Below are positions 7,643 through 15,046 of a DNA stretch of 24,746 bases, piece by piece. The DNA lies in NCBI GenBank assembly GCA_036794395.1, contig DAIRGS010000079.1, forward strand, positions 1 to 24,746. Direction: 5' to 3'. The notes under the pieces were generated by a model. It was not told where the DNA came from. It was given only the letters and a program-made list of their open reading frames with translations, and searched no databases. The position numbers were made by a program, and so were the translations under genes. The first letter of the stretch is position 1. Every line of letters starts with the position of its first letter. This stretch comes from DASXMX01 sp036794395. Its GTDB lineage: Bacteria > Planctomycetota > Phycisphaerae > Tepidisphaerales > Tepidisphaeraceae.

Positions 7643-8358
7643 GCATCACAGACAGTATTAAGAGTGGCGTATCCCGTGTGACGGATGCCGCCATCGGCGC
7701 AGTGGCCGACGCCGCAGACGCGCTGGCCGACCTCTTCAAAAAAGATGAGCTGGACGCTCGCGAGATTTATTACTCGATCGTCCGTCGATCGGCGAGCGGC
7801 CTATCCACAAAGGACTTGGCGACAATCAAGTCTGCGATGGTGGCGCTCGGCGGCCGCTACACCATCGAACAATTCCGAAGCGATCAAGCAGCTATTAAGC
7901 GGGCGCAGGCTTTGGATGCCGAGTCGAAAAAGGCCGACGCACTTGAAGCCGATTACGACCAGAAATCAGCGGCGGTGCGAGACTACCAGGCCGAAACCGA
8001 TCGGCAGTGGCAGGCGCGAGCCGCTGGGCGTGCCGAGCTTGACGCCGAAGTGAAGAAACTTGAGAAGCCGCGTGCAGCGGCCCGCACCGCCCGCGATGAA
8101 CTGAAAGCGCTGCACGACGCCAACCGCGAATTGTTCGGACGTGAACCAAAGCCCGTGTATCAGCCGCTCGCAGCGGACACGGTAATCTTCGACAATATCA
8201 GCAGCAAGTCGGCGCTATACAGCGGCGACAGCCACGATATCGACTATCGCGTTTCAACCGAAAGGCTCGTCGGCCTGCCGGAAGTTAAAGCGCCGGATCT
8301 GCAAGAGCATTCGACGGGCGACGCCCCGCGCGAACGGCAAACGAGCAAAAAGTGGTGA
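7639..8358 (+). CDS. Coiled-coil protein of unknown function
   Basis: Not recognised. The 239-residue protein starts in an ATGA overlap with the Nu1-like gene, with AAGGA upstream. Residues 1-35 form an amphipathic Ala-rich helix. Residues 40-75 contain an ordered segment (REIYYSIVRRSASGLSTKDL). Residues about 80-170 are a long charged coiled coil. The C-terminus (170-239) is more beta-like and ends in a polar tail. The coupling suggests a partner of the HTH protein; a phage structural or scaffold-like role is possible. Confidence 0.65.
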   Translation: MSITDSIKSGVSRVTDAAIGAVADAADALADLFKKDELDAREIYYSIVRRSASGLSTKDLATIKSAMVALGGRYTIEQFRSDQAAIKRAQALDAESKKADALEADYDQKSAAVRDYQAETDRQWQARAAGRAELDAEVKKLEKPRAAARTARDELKALHDANRELFGREPKPVYQPLAADTVIFDNISSKSALYSGDSHDIDYRVSTERLVGLPEVKAPDLQEHSTGDAPRERQTSKKW

Positions 8359-8653
8359 GAACTTATTTTGGGCGCGGCGGGGCCGTCCCCAGGCCCAGCC
8401 GCCAGATTCGATGATCCGCCGGACGTTCACCGTCCCGTTGAATGCCTGCTCGATGGGACGTGGCGGGCGGGGTGTAAGCCGTTTGAGCCCCTTAATGATT
8501 CGCGGGTGTTGAACTGCCGCGACTCCCCGGCGACTCGCATAAGCCGGGTGTAATCATCGAACGGCATGCGACAGCCGCCGGCTCACGAAAGTGATTCGGC
8601 GACTTTGAGTGTGACAGTTTAAGCGGCGGCCACGTCCGCCAGAAAGAGCAAAC
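8359..8653 (+). other. Intergenic leader, 295 bp, probably non-coding
   Basis: The only open frame (8368-8553, TTG start) has no ribosome site and no protein-like character. A short hairpin GGACG/CGTCC lies at 8421-8435 and contains GGACGTTC, an octamer also found in the hairpins before the gene at 9428. A GGCGG/CCGCC hairpin lies just before the ribosome site of the next gene. It probably holds a promoter or leader, but I cannot place one. Confidence 0.4.
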
Positions 8654-9253
8654 ATGAATGCCATCAATCCCCCTGCGAGCCTCTGCATCGCGATCAAAGA
8701 AGCTCAAGCAGTTTCAGCGAAGACGAACAACCCGCTTGCCGCATGGGCGCGGACCCACTGCGATAACCTCTTATATGCCTTTTCGGTTCTCAGGCGTGGC
8801 GGGGCCATGAGCGAATATGCCACGGAATACTTGGCGAATAAAACGCTCATCAGCGCCACCCATCCTTCAGCGGCAACACCATCGCTCACCAGCGCCCAGG
8901 CCAATCACGGCAACCGCGACCTTTTCGTCGCCGATGCCCATCAACAGGCGGCGCAGGAATGGGCGCGGAAGTCGGATGCCGAAAGATCGGAATGGATCAG
9001 CAAAGAGACGTTCGTGAAGTTCTCCGTCATGGACGCCGCAGGAGTGATTACGGGCCGGGCCAGTCGCGAACCGCAAATGTCCGGTTCCGGCCACGACGCC
9101 ACGCCCGGCGATGCCGAACAGCGGGCAAAGGCAACATGGGCCAATATGTCTGCCGACGATCAATCGGCATGGCTTGACGAGAAAACGTTCGTGAAATTCT
9201 CCGTTATCGATGCCAATGGCCAGTACAGAGGCCGAAATGGTGTCGCAAACTGA
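8654..9253 (+). CDS. Protein with a duplicated 42-residue WxxxTFVKFSV repeat
   Basis: A 199-residue protein. Residues 94-135 and 153-194 are two copies of one 42-residue unit, identical at 21 of 42 positions. Each has a helical half (QQAAQEWARKS, EQRAKATWANMS) and a beta half with the shared core TFVKFSV-(M/I)-DA. The N-terminal 90 residues are a separate helical region. The ribosome site is AAGAG before ATG 8654. Family not recognised. A repeated short beta module suggests a fibre, adaptor or surface-binding part, which fits the structural-looking genes downstream. Confidence 0.72.
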   Translation: MNAINPPASLCIAIKEAQAVSAKTNNPLAAWARTHCDNLLYAFSVLRRGGAMSEYATEYLANKTLISATHPSAATPSLTSAQANHGNRDLFVADAHQQAAQEWARKSDAERSEWISKETFVKFSVMDAAGVITGRASREPQMSGSGHDATPGDAEQRAKATWANMSADDQSAWLDEKTFVKFSVIDANGQYRGRNGVAN

Positions 9254-9263
9254 CGGTCGCTGT

Positions 9264-9415
9264 ATCGGTGGCGATTCGAATTGCCGCCACCGATTTCAAG
9301 GTTGCCGGGCGGTTGGGTGGACGTTCCACCCGCCCCCGGTTTTGAAAAACGGTGAAGCATTGTTGAAGGACGCGAGGGGAATGGCGGGACGTTCTCGCCG
9401 CCCCCCGCGTCTTTT
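9264..9415 (+). promoter_or_regulatory. Three tandem leader hairpins before the 347-residue protein
   Basis: Hairpin 1 is ATCGGTGGCG (9264-9273) with its exact complement (9285-9294). Hairpin 2 has GGGTGGA/TCCACCC (9315-9331) inside CCGGG/CCCGG (9305-9339), then TTTT. Hairpin 3 is long: GACGCG/CGCGTC (9369-9411) enclosing GGGG/CCCC and GGCG/CGCC, then TTTT (9412-9415). Hairpins 2 and 3 share the apex GGACGTTC. Each hairpin is followed by a related stretch: TTTTGAAAAACGGTGAAGC after the second, TTTTGAAAGGTTGAACATG after the third. The region looks like a triplicated leader. The last copy carries the AAAGG ribosome site of the next gene. Confidence 0.6.
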
Positions 9416-9427
9416 GAAAGGTTGAAC

Positions 9428-10471
9428 ATGGCCATCGAAGTCACCGAAAACTGGTCCGCCCGTCGTCTCTTTTTTGATTGGGACGTTACCAAATGGCGGG
9501 CGAGCCGCACCCTCTGCGTTGCATATGCCCCCGATGAACTGGCGGCAGTCGGCGCGGCGGGCGCCGGCGCTCCCGGCGTCTACCCGATGGCGATCGGCAC
9601 CACTCACCCGCTATCGGCGTACATGGTGTGCAGCAACGTCGAGGTAGATCGGGGCCAGGGGCTCAACGTCATGCTGGTCAAGGGCGAATACACCTTCCCC
9701 AGCGCCACGATCGTTCTGGACCCCTTACAACAACCGCCGGTGATATCGTGGCAACCGTCCCTGACATCGGCGGAACTGGAGTACGACGTTGGCGGGGCCG
9801 CGATCGTCACCGCCGCCGGTCAGCCGTTCGATCCACCGAGCATGACGGACATCGGAACCCGCTGCCTTATCGTGACCCGATGCCTGCCATTTTACGATGC
9901 CGATTATGCTGGCACTATTGAAAACACGGTCAATCTGGACGCCTTCCAAATTAACGGGACTGGTTTTCACACGTCATTGCGCCCTGGAACGTGCAGGTTG
10001 AAAACGATGGCGCCGGCGGGCGACTTCACGACCATTACGCCATTCCCGAAAGTGCGATGGACGTTCGAAGTGCGCGGCGGATACTCCGCGGACATCAATG
10101 GTTTTTCCGATGCGTGGGACGTGCGGCGGGTGAATAAGGGAACGATGGGTTGGCGGGCGCGAATTGCCGGCGATGCTGTACTGACTGACGCCGTGCAGGA
10201 CGATTTCTACCGCAAGGCCAGCACGGCCGACACGTCCATCGGACCCATAAAAGTAACCGAGCCCGTATATCTCGACATGAATGGCCAACCGCTCAATTTG
10301 AACATCAAAGTAGGCTACGACCTGAAGGACTCCATTCCCAACCCCACCCTGATTACCGTCAATCCCCTTCTCCGATCTTATAAGCTGCCCTCTCCCGGCG
10401 TGCCCGGCGGGTTTATCTACGTCCTTCTCTACAAGAAATTCCGCGCTATCAACTTTACAGGACTCATCTAA
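9428..10471 (+). CDS. Conserved-looking structural protein (tail or baseplate-like)
   Basis: A 347-residue, largely beta protein with no enzyme motif. Typical segments are SAYMVCSNVEVDRG, AAGQPFDPPSMTDI, CRLKTMAPAGDF and VTEPVYLDMNGQPLNL. I associate this pattern with phage-like structural genes in planctomycete genomes, but I cannot name a family. I chose ATG 9428 because AAAGG lies upstream, rather than the TTG at 9422. A hairpin ends 12 bp before its start. It is followed at once by a small gene and a tape-measure-like gene, the order in which tailed phages place tail tube, assembly chaperone and tape measure. A tail-component role is inference. Confidence 0.68.
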   Translation: MAIEVTENWSARRLFFDWDVTKWRASRTLCVAYAPDELAAVGAAGAGAPGVYPMAIGTTHPLSAYMVCSNVEVDRGQGLNVMLVKGEYTFPSATIVLDPLQQPPVISWQPSLTSAELEYDVGGAAIVTAAGQPFDPPSMTDIGTRCLIVTRCLPFYDADYAGTIENTVNLDAFQINGTGFHTSLRPGTCRLKTMAPAGDFTTITPFPKVRWTFEVRGGYSADINGFSDAWDVRRVNKGTMGWRARIAGDAVLTDAVQDDFYRKASTADTSIGPIKVTEPVYLDMNGQPLNLNIKVGYDLKDSIPNPTLITVNPLLRSYKLPSPGVPGGFIYVLLYKKFRAINFTGLI

Positions 10472-10472
10472 A

Positions 10473-10733
10473 ATGACCCAACCCACCCTAAAGTTATTCC
10501 ACCCGGAAGCGATAAACGATGCGATTCTCAAAACTGCAATCGACACGCGAGAGCAACAGTTGCACGCGCCAGGCGCTGCCCGCGCTCTGCGAAACTACGT
10601 CCGCGAGTCCGGGGTTGACGCGTGGGATTTGCCGATTGCGGTTTGGCTTTTGATTGAACGAATTGCGCAATCGAAGGACGGGCCGAAAGAAATCGTAGCC
10701 CAGTTGATGGCAGAATATCGAAAAGCACAATAA
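10473..10733 (+). CDS. Small helical protein between structural and tape-measure-like genes
   Basis: Not recognised by sequence. This 86-residue, mostly helical protein starts one base after the stop of the previous gene. It includes PGAARALRNYVRESGVDAWD and LPIAVWLLIERIAQS. Its size and place, directly before a tape-measure-like gene, match phage tail assembly chaperones, but no frameshifted extension is evident. An alternative is a small structural or regulatory protein. Confidence 0.65.
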   Translation: MTQPTLKLFHPEAINDAILKTAIDTREQQLHAPGAARALRNYVRESGVDAWDLPIAVWLLIERIAQSKDGPKEIVAQLMAEYRKAQ

Positions 10734-10754
10734 CAACGTTAAAAGGACGCCTAT

Positions 10755-12749
10755 ATGTCGGACAAAGAAGTATCAGTCAAACTCACCGCCCGCGATGAGA
10801 CGGCACAAGCCTACGACTCCGCGATCAAACGGCACAAACAGTATACGGATTTGCGGGTTCAGACGCTGCAAAACGCCGCCCGTCTGGGCGATGAAGGCGC
10901 TGGCATCAAGGCCGAGGAAGTGGAGATTGGCGAGCGATACGCTGCCCAGCGCCGTGCAATTCTTCGGATGCTCCAAGAGGATGTGACGATAAGCAAAGAG
11001 CAGCGCAGCACCCTGGAAGGCGAATTGGCGACGCTGATGCAGCAGGAGGGGATCGAGCGGGTGAGACTGCAATTAAATCGGGAGATTACCGGGGAAAAGA
11101 AGAAGCAAAACGCCCCGGAGAAGGGTAAGCCGGCGGGCGGCGGTCAACTGGAAAAGGCGGCCGAGATGGGCGCCGCCACCATCATGGCCGATCAGGTCGG
11201 GGAAGCATTCGATAAGGCTGGCGAGAGTGCGAAAGCTTTTGGCGAGCAGCTTGAAAAAGCGTCCGGCGGCAACGAGCGGGCGCAAGCCTTTCACGACTTG
11301 GCACGAAGTTGGGCCGAGGCCATTCCCGCGGTTGGGCCGCTCGTGCATGGGATTAAATCTCTTGAGGACGGGCTAGGCGATGCCGCCGCCGCATGGGCTA
11401 AGACCAATGGGGCCAGCGAAGAAACAATTGACGGGTGGCGCTCCGATGCGGGGATGATCAAGCATTACAATGAGATAATTGCCGAGCAGACAGCGGCGAT
11501 TGAAAAGGTTACGCAAGCCCGGCGGGCGCTCATCACCGAAACGCTGAAGGGTATCAGGGGCGGAGTGGCGGGCAACGAACAGCGAGCGGCGGCACAGGCG
11601 GCCGATGAAGCGGAGAACCGCCACAACGAAAACGTCAAAAAGAACCGGGAGGAATCGTATAAGCTTCAGCAGGAAGCCGGGGATAATCCCAATTCGCAAC
11701 AGAAACAGTTGATTGCATCGTATCGGCAACGCGACCTGTTGGAACTCAAGCGCTACGGAGACGAGAAGGGGCGGCTGGCGAACGATGCGACGCAGGCGAT
11801 TGCAGAAGCAGCGGAGCGGGAAGGGGCGGTCATCAATGAGGCGAGGCTGCGTCGCCGGGAATCCGAAAATTTAGCCGGCGACATTCTCCGTGAACATAAC
11901 CGGATGCAGCAGGAGTCCGAATTCGACAGCCAGCAAAAGATTGGCGACCTCAAAGCCGAAGCCGAAGCCACGCGGGCGCGAAACGAGCACCGCGACGCCG
12001 ATGGCGCGATGATCGAACTTAAGCGCCGCCACGATCGGGAGATTGCCGCCAGCGTGGAATCCGAGAAGCGCGAGATTGAGGCGATCGAGGAAGTCAAAAC
12101 CCGCAAAGAGAATTCCGGGGCCATAGTAGATCAGGCGCAAGTTGACAGCGACAAGCGGGGCGTTTCAGGCCGAGCCGCTATCGAGCGGATGGCCGGTAAC
12201 GAGCGATTCCTTGCCGATCAGGCGGCGGCCAAAAAGGCAGCAGAGAACTCCGCGATTGACGAAGCGGATCAACGCCACCACACGGTTCAATCTATGAGGC
12301 TTGAACTTCTGAAAGAGGAAGCGGCAATGGGAAACCAGGCCGCTAAAACTGCGGCCAAGGCTTTGGGCATCCAAGAGAAATTTACCGAAAAGAAGGCTGA
12401 GGCGAATCGGCTTCTCCGCGAAGCAAAAGACCTTACAGCGGCGGAGAAAAAAGAGCTTGAAGATTCAATCAAGAAATACGACACGCTTCAACAGGCTGAA
12501 ATCGCCAAAATGAAAATGGGGCAGATCGGTGCGCCCACGTCGCCATTCTCCCAGCAGAGCGAAATGGGCGAAGGCAATACCGGAATGCGGGAAGCTTTCG
12601 GGGCGGGCGTGCAGTCGATGGAAGATCGGAAGATCGATCTTATGCAGAAAAACCTCGATGCGATTCTCGCCGGAAATACCATTGCCGCCAACGCCAGAGA
12701 TGCGGCCGTGGCTTTGAACAACAAGGTAACGGTCGGGGGGCTTACATGA
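10755..12749 (+). CDS. Large coiled-coil protein, tape-measure-like
   Basis: A 664-residue, almost wholly helical, highly charged protein. Residues 1-30 (KEVSVKLTARDETAQAYDSA) match the usual opening of phage tail tape measure proteins, where a short beta strand precedes a long helix. Residues about 125-215 are Gly/Ala-rich (AAEMGAATIMADQVGEAFDK), followed by PAVGPLVHGIKSLEDGLGDA, as in the middle of many tape measures. Residues 270-590 are continuous coiled coil. There is no long hydrophobic segment and no lytic domain. AAAAGGA precedes the ATG. If it sets tail length, 664 residues at 1.5 angstrom each would give roughly 100 nm. A coiled-coil surface protein is the alternative. Confidence 0.68.
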   Translation: MSDKEVSVKLTARDETAQAYDSAIKRHKQYTDLRVQTLQNAARLGDEGAGIKAEEVEIGERYAAQRRAILRMLQEDVTISKEQRSTLEGELATLMQQEGIERVRLQLNREITGEKKKQNAPEKGKPAGGGQLEKAAEMGAATIMADQVGEAFDKAGESAKAFGEQLEKASGGNERAQAFHDLARSWAEAIPAVGPLVHGIKSLEDGLGDAAAAWAKTNGASEETIDGWRSDAGMIKHYNEIIAEQTAAIEKVTQARRALITETLKGIRGGVAGNEQRAAAQAADEAENRHNENVKKNREESYKLQQEAGDNPNSQQKQLIASYRQRDLLELKRYGDEKGRLANDATQAIAEAAEREGAVINEARLRRRESENLAGDILREHNRMQQESEFDSQQKIGDLKAEAEATRARNEHRDADGAMIELKRRHDREIAASVESEKREIEAIEEVKTRKENSGAIVDQAQVDSDKRGVSGRAAIERMAGNERFLADQAAAKKAAENSAIDEADQRHHTVQSMRLELLKEEAAMGNQAAKTAAKALGIQEKFTEKKAEANRLLREAKDLTAAEKKELEDSIKKYDTLQQAEIAKMKMGQIGAPTSPFSQQSEMGEGNTGMREAFGAGVQSMEDRKIDLMQKNLDAILAGNTIAANARDAAVALNNKVTVGGLT

Positions 12750-13057
12750 CCGCCGAAGAAACCCGACACGCCGAATTTCTCTTATCGATGCTGGCGAGCA
12801 GCTACCTCATGGCCGCCATCGAAACCCAGCGGCACAACCTCGATTGTCGTGGCGCGATGAAATACCTTCGCGACGATATTCGAAATGCAATTTTTGAATT
12901 TGAGTACCCCGCCCAGGTGTGGGCCCCCATCGTGGCAATCGAGCAGGACGCGGCGAACTTCACGAGCGAGCAGTTACACGATCTGCTGATGAAGAATCAC
13001 GAACTGATAATGAGGGCGGTTGTGGGAATGAAAAACTATCCGCCGGACCCCAGTTGA
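12746..13057 (+). CDS. Small helical protein coupled to the tape-measure-like gene
   Basis: Not recognised. The 103-residue protein is mostly helical (EFLLSMLASSYLMAAIETQR, ALHDLL-like helices) and carries no metal motif. It starts in an ATGA overlap with the 664-residue gene, so the two should be co-translated. In tailed phages the gene after the tape measure often encodes a distal tail part, but nothing in this sequence confirms that. It is the last gene of the rightward block. Confidence 0.65.
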   Translation: MTAEETRHAEFLLSMLASSYLMAAIETQRHNLDCRGAMKYLRDDIRNAIFEFEYPAQVWAPIVAIEQDAANFTSEQLHDLLMKNHELIMRAVVGMKNYPPDPS

Positions 13058-13067
13058 TCCCCCAGCT

Positions 13068-13235
13068 TCAAACCCTTCGCCGCGAATTGCCAAGCGCCAC
13101 GCCCGCGGCAATGATCCCGATGAGAACCGCACCCACCAGCGCCATGCTCATGCTGATGATTCCCAGGTCCCAAAGGATGTACGCGAGCACCGCGGCCAGT
13201 GGCACGGCGATCAGCCACGTGAGCGATTTTGTCAT
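13068..13235 (-). CDS. Small two-helix membrane protein, convergent to the tail-like block
   Basis: A 55-residue protein with two predicted membrane helices (SLTWLIAVPLAAVLAYILW and SMALVGAVLIGIIAAGVAL) and a basic C-terminal tail NSRRRV. I chose the ATG at 13235. An upstream in-frame GTG (13286) would add a 17-residue extension with CATCH, a CxxCH motif; the reading frame stays open a little further and looks protein-like, so the start is uncertain. It runs opposite to its neighbour. Size and topology are holin-like, but no lysin is present, so a lysis role is only a guess. Confidence 0.5.
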   Translation of the reverse strand: MTKSLTWLIAVPLAAVLAYILWDLGIISMSMALVGAVLIGIIAAGVALGNSRRRV

Positions 13236-13440
13236 TGGATCCGTCTTCTGGTTGGCGCGTAGCCTCGCATGGCATGTGGCGCACACAGGCTGGCCGGCCC
13301 AGGTGGCGGGAGTTTCGAGCTCGATATTTCATGCAGTCCCTTTCGCTGGATGGGGCGAAGGGTAAACCCGCGGAGCCGGGCGGGGCAATGGGAATACGGG
13401 CGAAGTCTATAAGCGAGGGGGCCGCCCTTGCCCCAGGACG

Positions 13441-13490
13441 AACGATACGCCATTGGGTTGACCTTAGACCCGTCGAAGGAATCGACGCGG
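13441..13490 (+). repeat. Non-coding repeat, copy A
   Basis: Copy A matches copy B (15119-15167) at about 38 of 49 positions with one gap. Shared blocks are AACGAT, GGGTTGACC, GACCC, GAAGGA and TCGACGCG. Copy A can form a CGTCGA/TCGACG hairpin around AGGAA. GGGATTG follows both copies. TTGACC could be a -35 box, but no good -10 follows. Confidence 0.5.
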
Positions 13491-13530
13491 CAAACGGGCT
13501 GGGATTGCGCGGGGAGACAGGCCGGGATCG

Positions 13531-13607
13531 AGATCAAGACTCAAATCTTGATCTACGAGTTGCTGCGAAGGTGTTAAATTAACGGGTTCGAACCGGGCAA
13601 ATTGCCC
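13531..13607. promoter_or_regulatory. Inverted repeat and twin palindromes upstream of the sigma-like gene
   Basis: AGATCAAGA (13531-13539) and TCTTGATCT (13546-13554) are perfect 9-bp arms with a 6-base loop. Downstream lie GGTTCGAACC (13585-13594) and GGGCAA-A-TTGCCC (13595-13607), back to back. They precede the 68-residue gene by about 60 bp and look like operator sites. No regulator can be matched to them. Confidence 0.45.
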
Positions 13608-13667
13608 ACTTCGGACAGTGTGATAAATTTTCCCCAAGTGTGACGGGCGGGGATTGGAAAGGGAATC

Positions 13668-13874
13668 ATGGCAAAGCGCGCTGCGTTCGCACCAGACCAG
13701 TCAATCGACAATCCCGCCGACGGTCGTTTCCGCCCGGCGCGGAGTCTGGAAGAGGTTCGCGTCGAGATGGAGAAGCGCGGGGTCCGCCTCACGCGACAGG
13801 GAGTCGAGTACGTGCTTAAGCGGGCGGAAGCCAAGATCAAACAGCGGTTGCGGGATGAGTGGTATCAGCGGTGA
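13668..13874 (+). CDS. Small HTH protein, sigma-region-4-like
   Basis: A 68-residue protein. Residues about 25-60 (SLEEVRVEMEKRGVRLTRQG followed by VEYVLKRAEAKIKQRL) follow the pattern of sigma70 region 4: a helix, a turn, and a recognition helix ending in the Ala-x-x-Lys-Leu-type run. There is no region 2, so it is not a full sigma factor. AAAGGGA lies 5 bp before the ATG. Just after its stop, a fragment of an unrelated integrase begins in another frame, which marks a recombination scar. It could be a small transcription regulator. Confidence 0.68.
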   Translation: MAKRAAFAPDQSIDNPADGRFRPARSLEEVRVEMEKRGVRLTRQGVEYVLKRAEAKIKQRLRDEWYQR

Positions 13875-13881
13875 GCCCCAG

Positions 13882-14022
13882 GGCGCAGCAACCGAGCTAC
13901 GCAAAGCCGGCGGAATGGAGACGGCCCAAATCGTGTTGGGTCACACGAGCCAGAAAACGACGGCTATCTATGCTGAAGCCGACGTGGCCAAGTCGAGAGA
14001 GGTGATGGAGTTGGTTGGGTGA
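13882..14022 (+). pseudogene. C-terminal fragment of a second tyrosine integrase
   Basis: In the frame ending at TGA 14020-14022 the translation reads GAATELRKAGGMETAQIVLG, then HTSQKTTAIYAEAD, then VAKSREVMELVG. This is the end of a XerC/D-like integrase: the His of the LGH box and the nucleophilic Tyr (IYAE) are kept. The first catalytic Arg, the Lys and the HxxR box are lost; homology stops at the point where HxLRH should precede AATELRK. It has no own start or ribosome site. It differs from the P4-type integrase at 428, so it comes from another element. Confidence 0.75.
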
Positions 14023-14093
14023 CGGAACGAGTAAATCGTGACATCGCTGCCGCGCTCGGTTAATTTGACTTCGCAAATCAATGAGGCCGGCGG

Positions 14094-14357
14094 ATGCATC
14101 GAATTCGAGCTTTGATTGCCGGGCTAATAGTTGCGGCGGGCTTCCTTGCCCGCGAAATGGTTAATTCCTGGTGGCGATTCGTGGTGTACGGTGTGGCTCT
14201 CGCCGCGGTTGTCATTCAAAATCTGTGGGAATTCAAACCAGATAAGCGCTTCGAAAAGATTCGAAGCGTGGGGCTTCAAGAACTCTTTGACGGATTCTTC
14301 GAAGACGCAAACTCTAAGGTGGAGGCCGGACAACGATTGCCGTTTAGGCGAACCTGA
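14094..14357 (+). CDS. Small membrane protein paired with a GAF-like protein
   Basis: An 87-residue protein with two likely membrane helices (ALIAGLIVAAGFLA and WRFVVYGVALAAVVIQNLW) and a cytoplasmic basic tail (FKPDKRFEKIRS). It ends in tandem stops TGA-TGA, and the next gene starts inside them (TGATG). The next product looks like the missing soluble half of a membrane sensor. The two may be one ancestral gene split by a frameshift, or a coupled pair. The ribosome site is weak. Confidence 0.6.
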   Translation: MHRIRALIAGLIVAAGFLAREMVNSWWRFVVYGVALAAVVIQNLWEFKPDKRFEKIRSVGLQELFDGFFEDANSKVEAGQRLPFRRT

Positions 14358-14779
14358 TGACCGTGCAGATTGCCCCTTGGATATGGCCGAGCCTGAAGAT
14401 GGTCTATTCTCACGCGATGGAAAGAACCGACGATGATTACGCCTACCGTTGGTTCTGGCCGTGCGGGCTGTGCTGGCGGGTGTATTTAACCGGTAAGCGT
14501 TGCTGGTATTCAACGAACGATCCTTTAGGGCCCGATTCTCCGCGACTGACTCGAAGACAGCGATCATCGACGCAGTTGGTATATGCTTTGATCTCGATTC
14601 CAATAAGATCGCGTCATAAAGAGGGCAAAGGCCCCCGGAGACAGGTTGACGCGGTTCTTAATATTGACGCCTTGTCAGACGAGGCCGCCAAGGATCTGCG
14701 AGAGCAGTGGGACAGGCTTGCGGCCGATAGAAATAATGAGTTGGTTGAACTTGTGGAGTCCATTGGCTTATACTTCTGA
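14357..14779 (+). CDS. GAF-like soluble domain protein
   Basis: A 140-residue protein whose layout recalls a GAF domain: a strand (LKMVYSHAM), a helix with CGLCWRVYLTGKRCWY, a central pair of strands (LVYALISIPIRSR) and the closing VDAVLNIDALSDEAAKDL. It has several Cys and Trp residues. It overlaps the stop of the membrane gene upstream by one base. GAF domains bind small ligands or sense redox state; the Cys-rich loop might bind a metal, but that is speculation. Family assignment is tentative. Confidence 0.6.
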   Translation: MTVQIAPWIWPSLKMVYSHAMERTDDDYAYRWFWPCGLCWRVYLTGKRCWYSTNDPLGPDSPRLTRRQRSSTQLVYALISIPIRSRHKEGKGPRRQVDAVLNIDALSDEAAKDLREQWDRLAADRNNELVELVESIGLYF

Positions 14780-14802
14780 GATCCTACCCGCCGGAGGAGT
14801 TG

Positions 14803-15024
14803 ATGACCGCAACCTTACATCCCCAAACGCAAGCACAAGCCGTTGCCGAGGAACGTCAGAACACGGCGGCCCTACTTCACCGTGTCCGATCGACCCCAAT
14901 GAAGGTGCGGTACGTCACCAAGGGCGTGCCGCGTGCCAAGAACCATCGGAAGGCATCGTCAGTTAACATTCTCCGGCGGATTCGGGTTGAGGCAATTCGA
15001 ATCGGTCGTCGCATCGGGCGCTGA
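14803..15024 (+). CDS. Small basic protein of unknown function
   Basis: Not recognised. The 73-residue protein has a polar helical N-terminus and a strongly basic C-terminal half (KGVPRAKNHRKASS, NILRRIRVEAIRIGRRIGR), so it may bind nucleic acid. ATG 14803 has a very good ribosome site, GGAGG (14793-14797). A strong terminator follows at 15047, so it is the end of the transcript. Confidence 0.65.
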   Translation: MTATLHPQTQAQAVAEERQNTAALLHRVRSTPMKVRYVTKGVPRAKNHRKASSVNILRRIRVEAIRIGRRIGR

Positions 15025-15046
15025 TACCAGAGTACAAAACAAACGG

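Larger units (their letters stand above)
13236..13667. other. Palindrome-rich intergenic region, 432 bp
   Basis: No gene is supported here apart from a possible N-terminal extension of the minus-strand membrane protein. The region holds one copy of a diverged non-coding repeat (13441-13490), a 9-bp-arm inverted repeat (13531-13554) and two adjacent palindromes (13585-13607). GGGCGGGGATTGGAAA at 13646-13661 resembles GGGCGGGGATTGAAAA at 15174-15189. It is probably a control region for the gene at 13668. Confidence 0.5.

Noticed and set aside
8368..8553. A 61-residue open frame with TTG start
   Set aside because: No ribosome site and no protein-like composition; left as intergenic.
13229..13582. 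A 117-residue + strand open frame over a non-coding repeat
   Set aside because: Low-complexity translation without a ribosome site, overlapping the repeat and a palindrome.
13585..13607. GGTTCGAACC taken as a tRNA T-arm
   Set aside because: The flanking bases do not form a 5-bp T-stem and no other tRNA arm is nearby.
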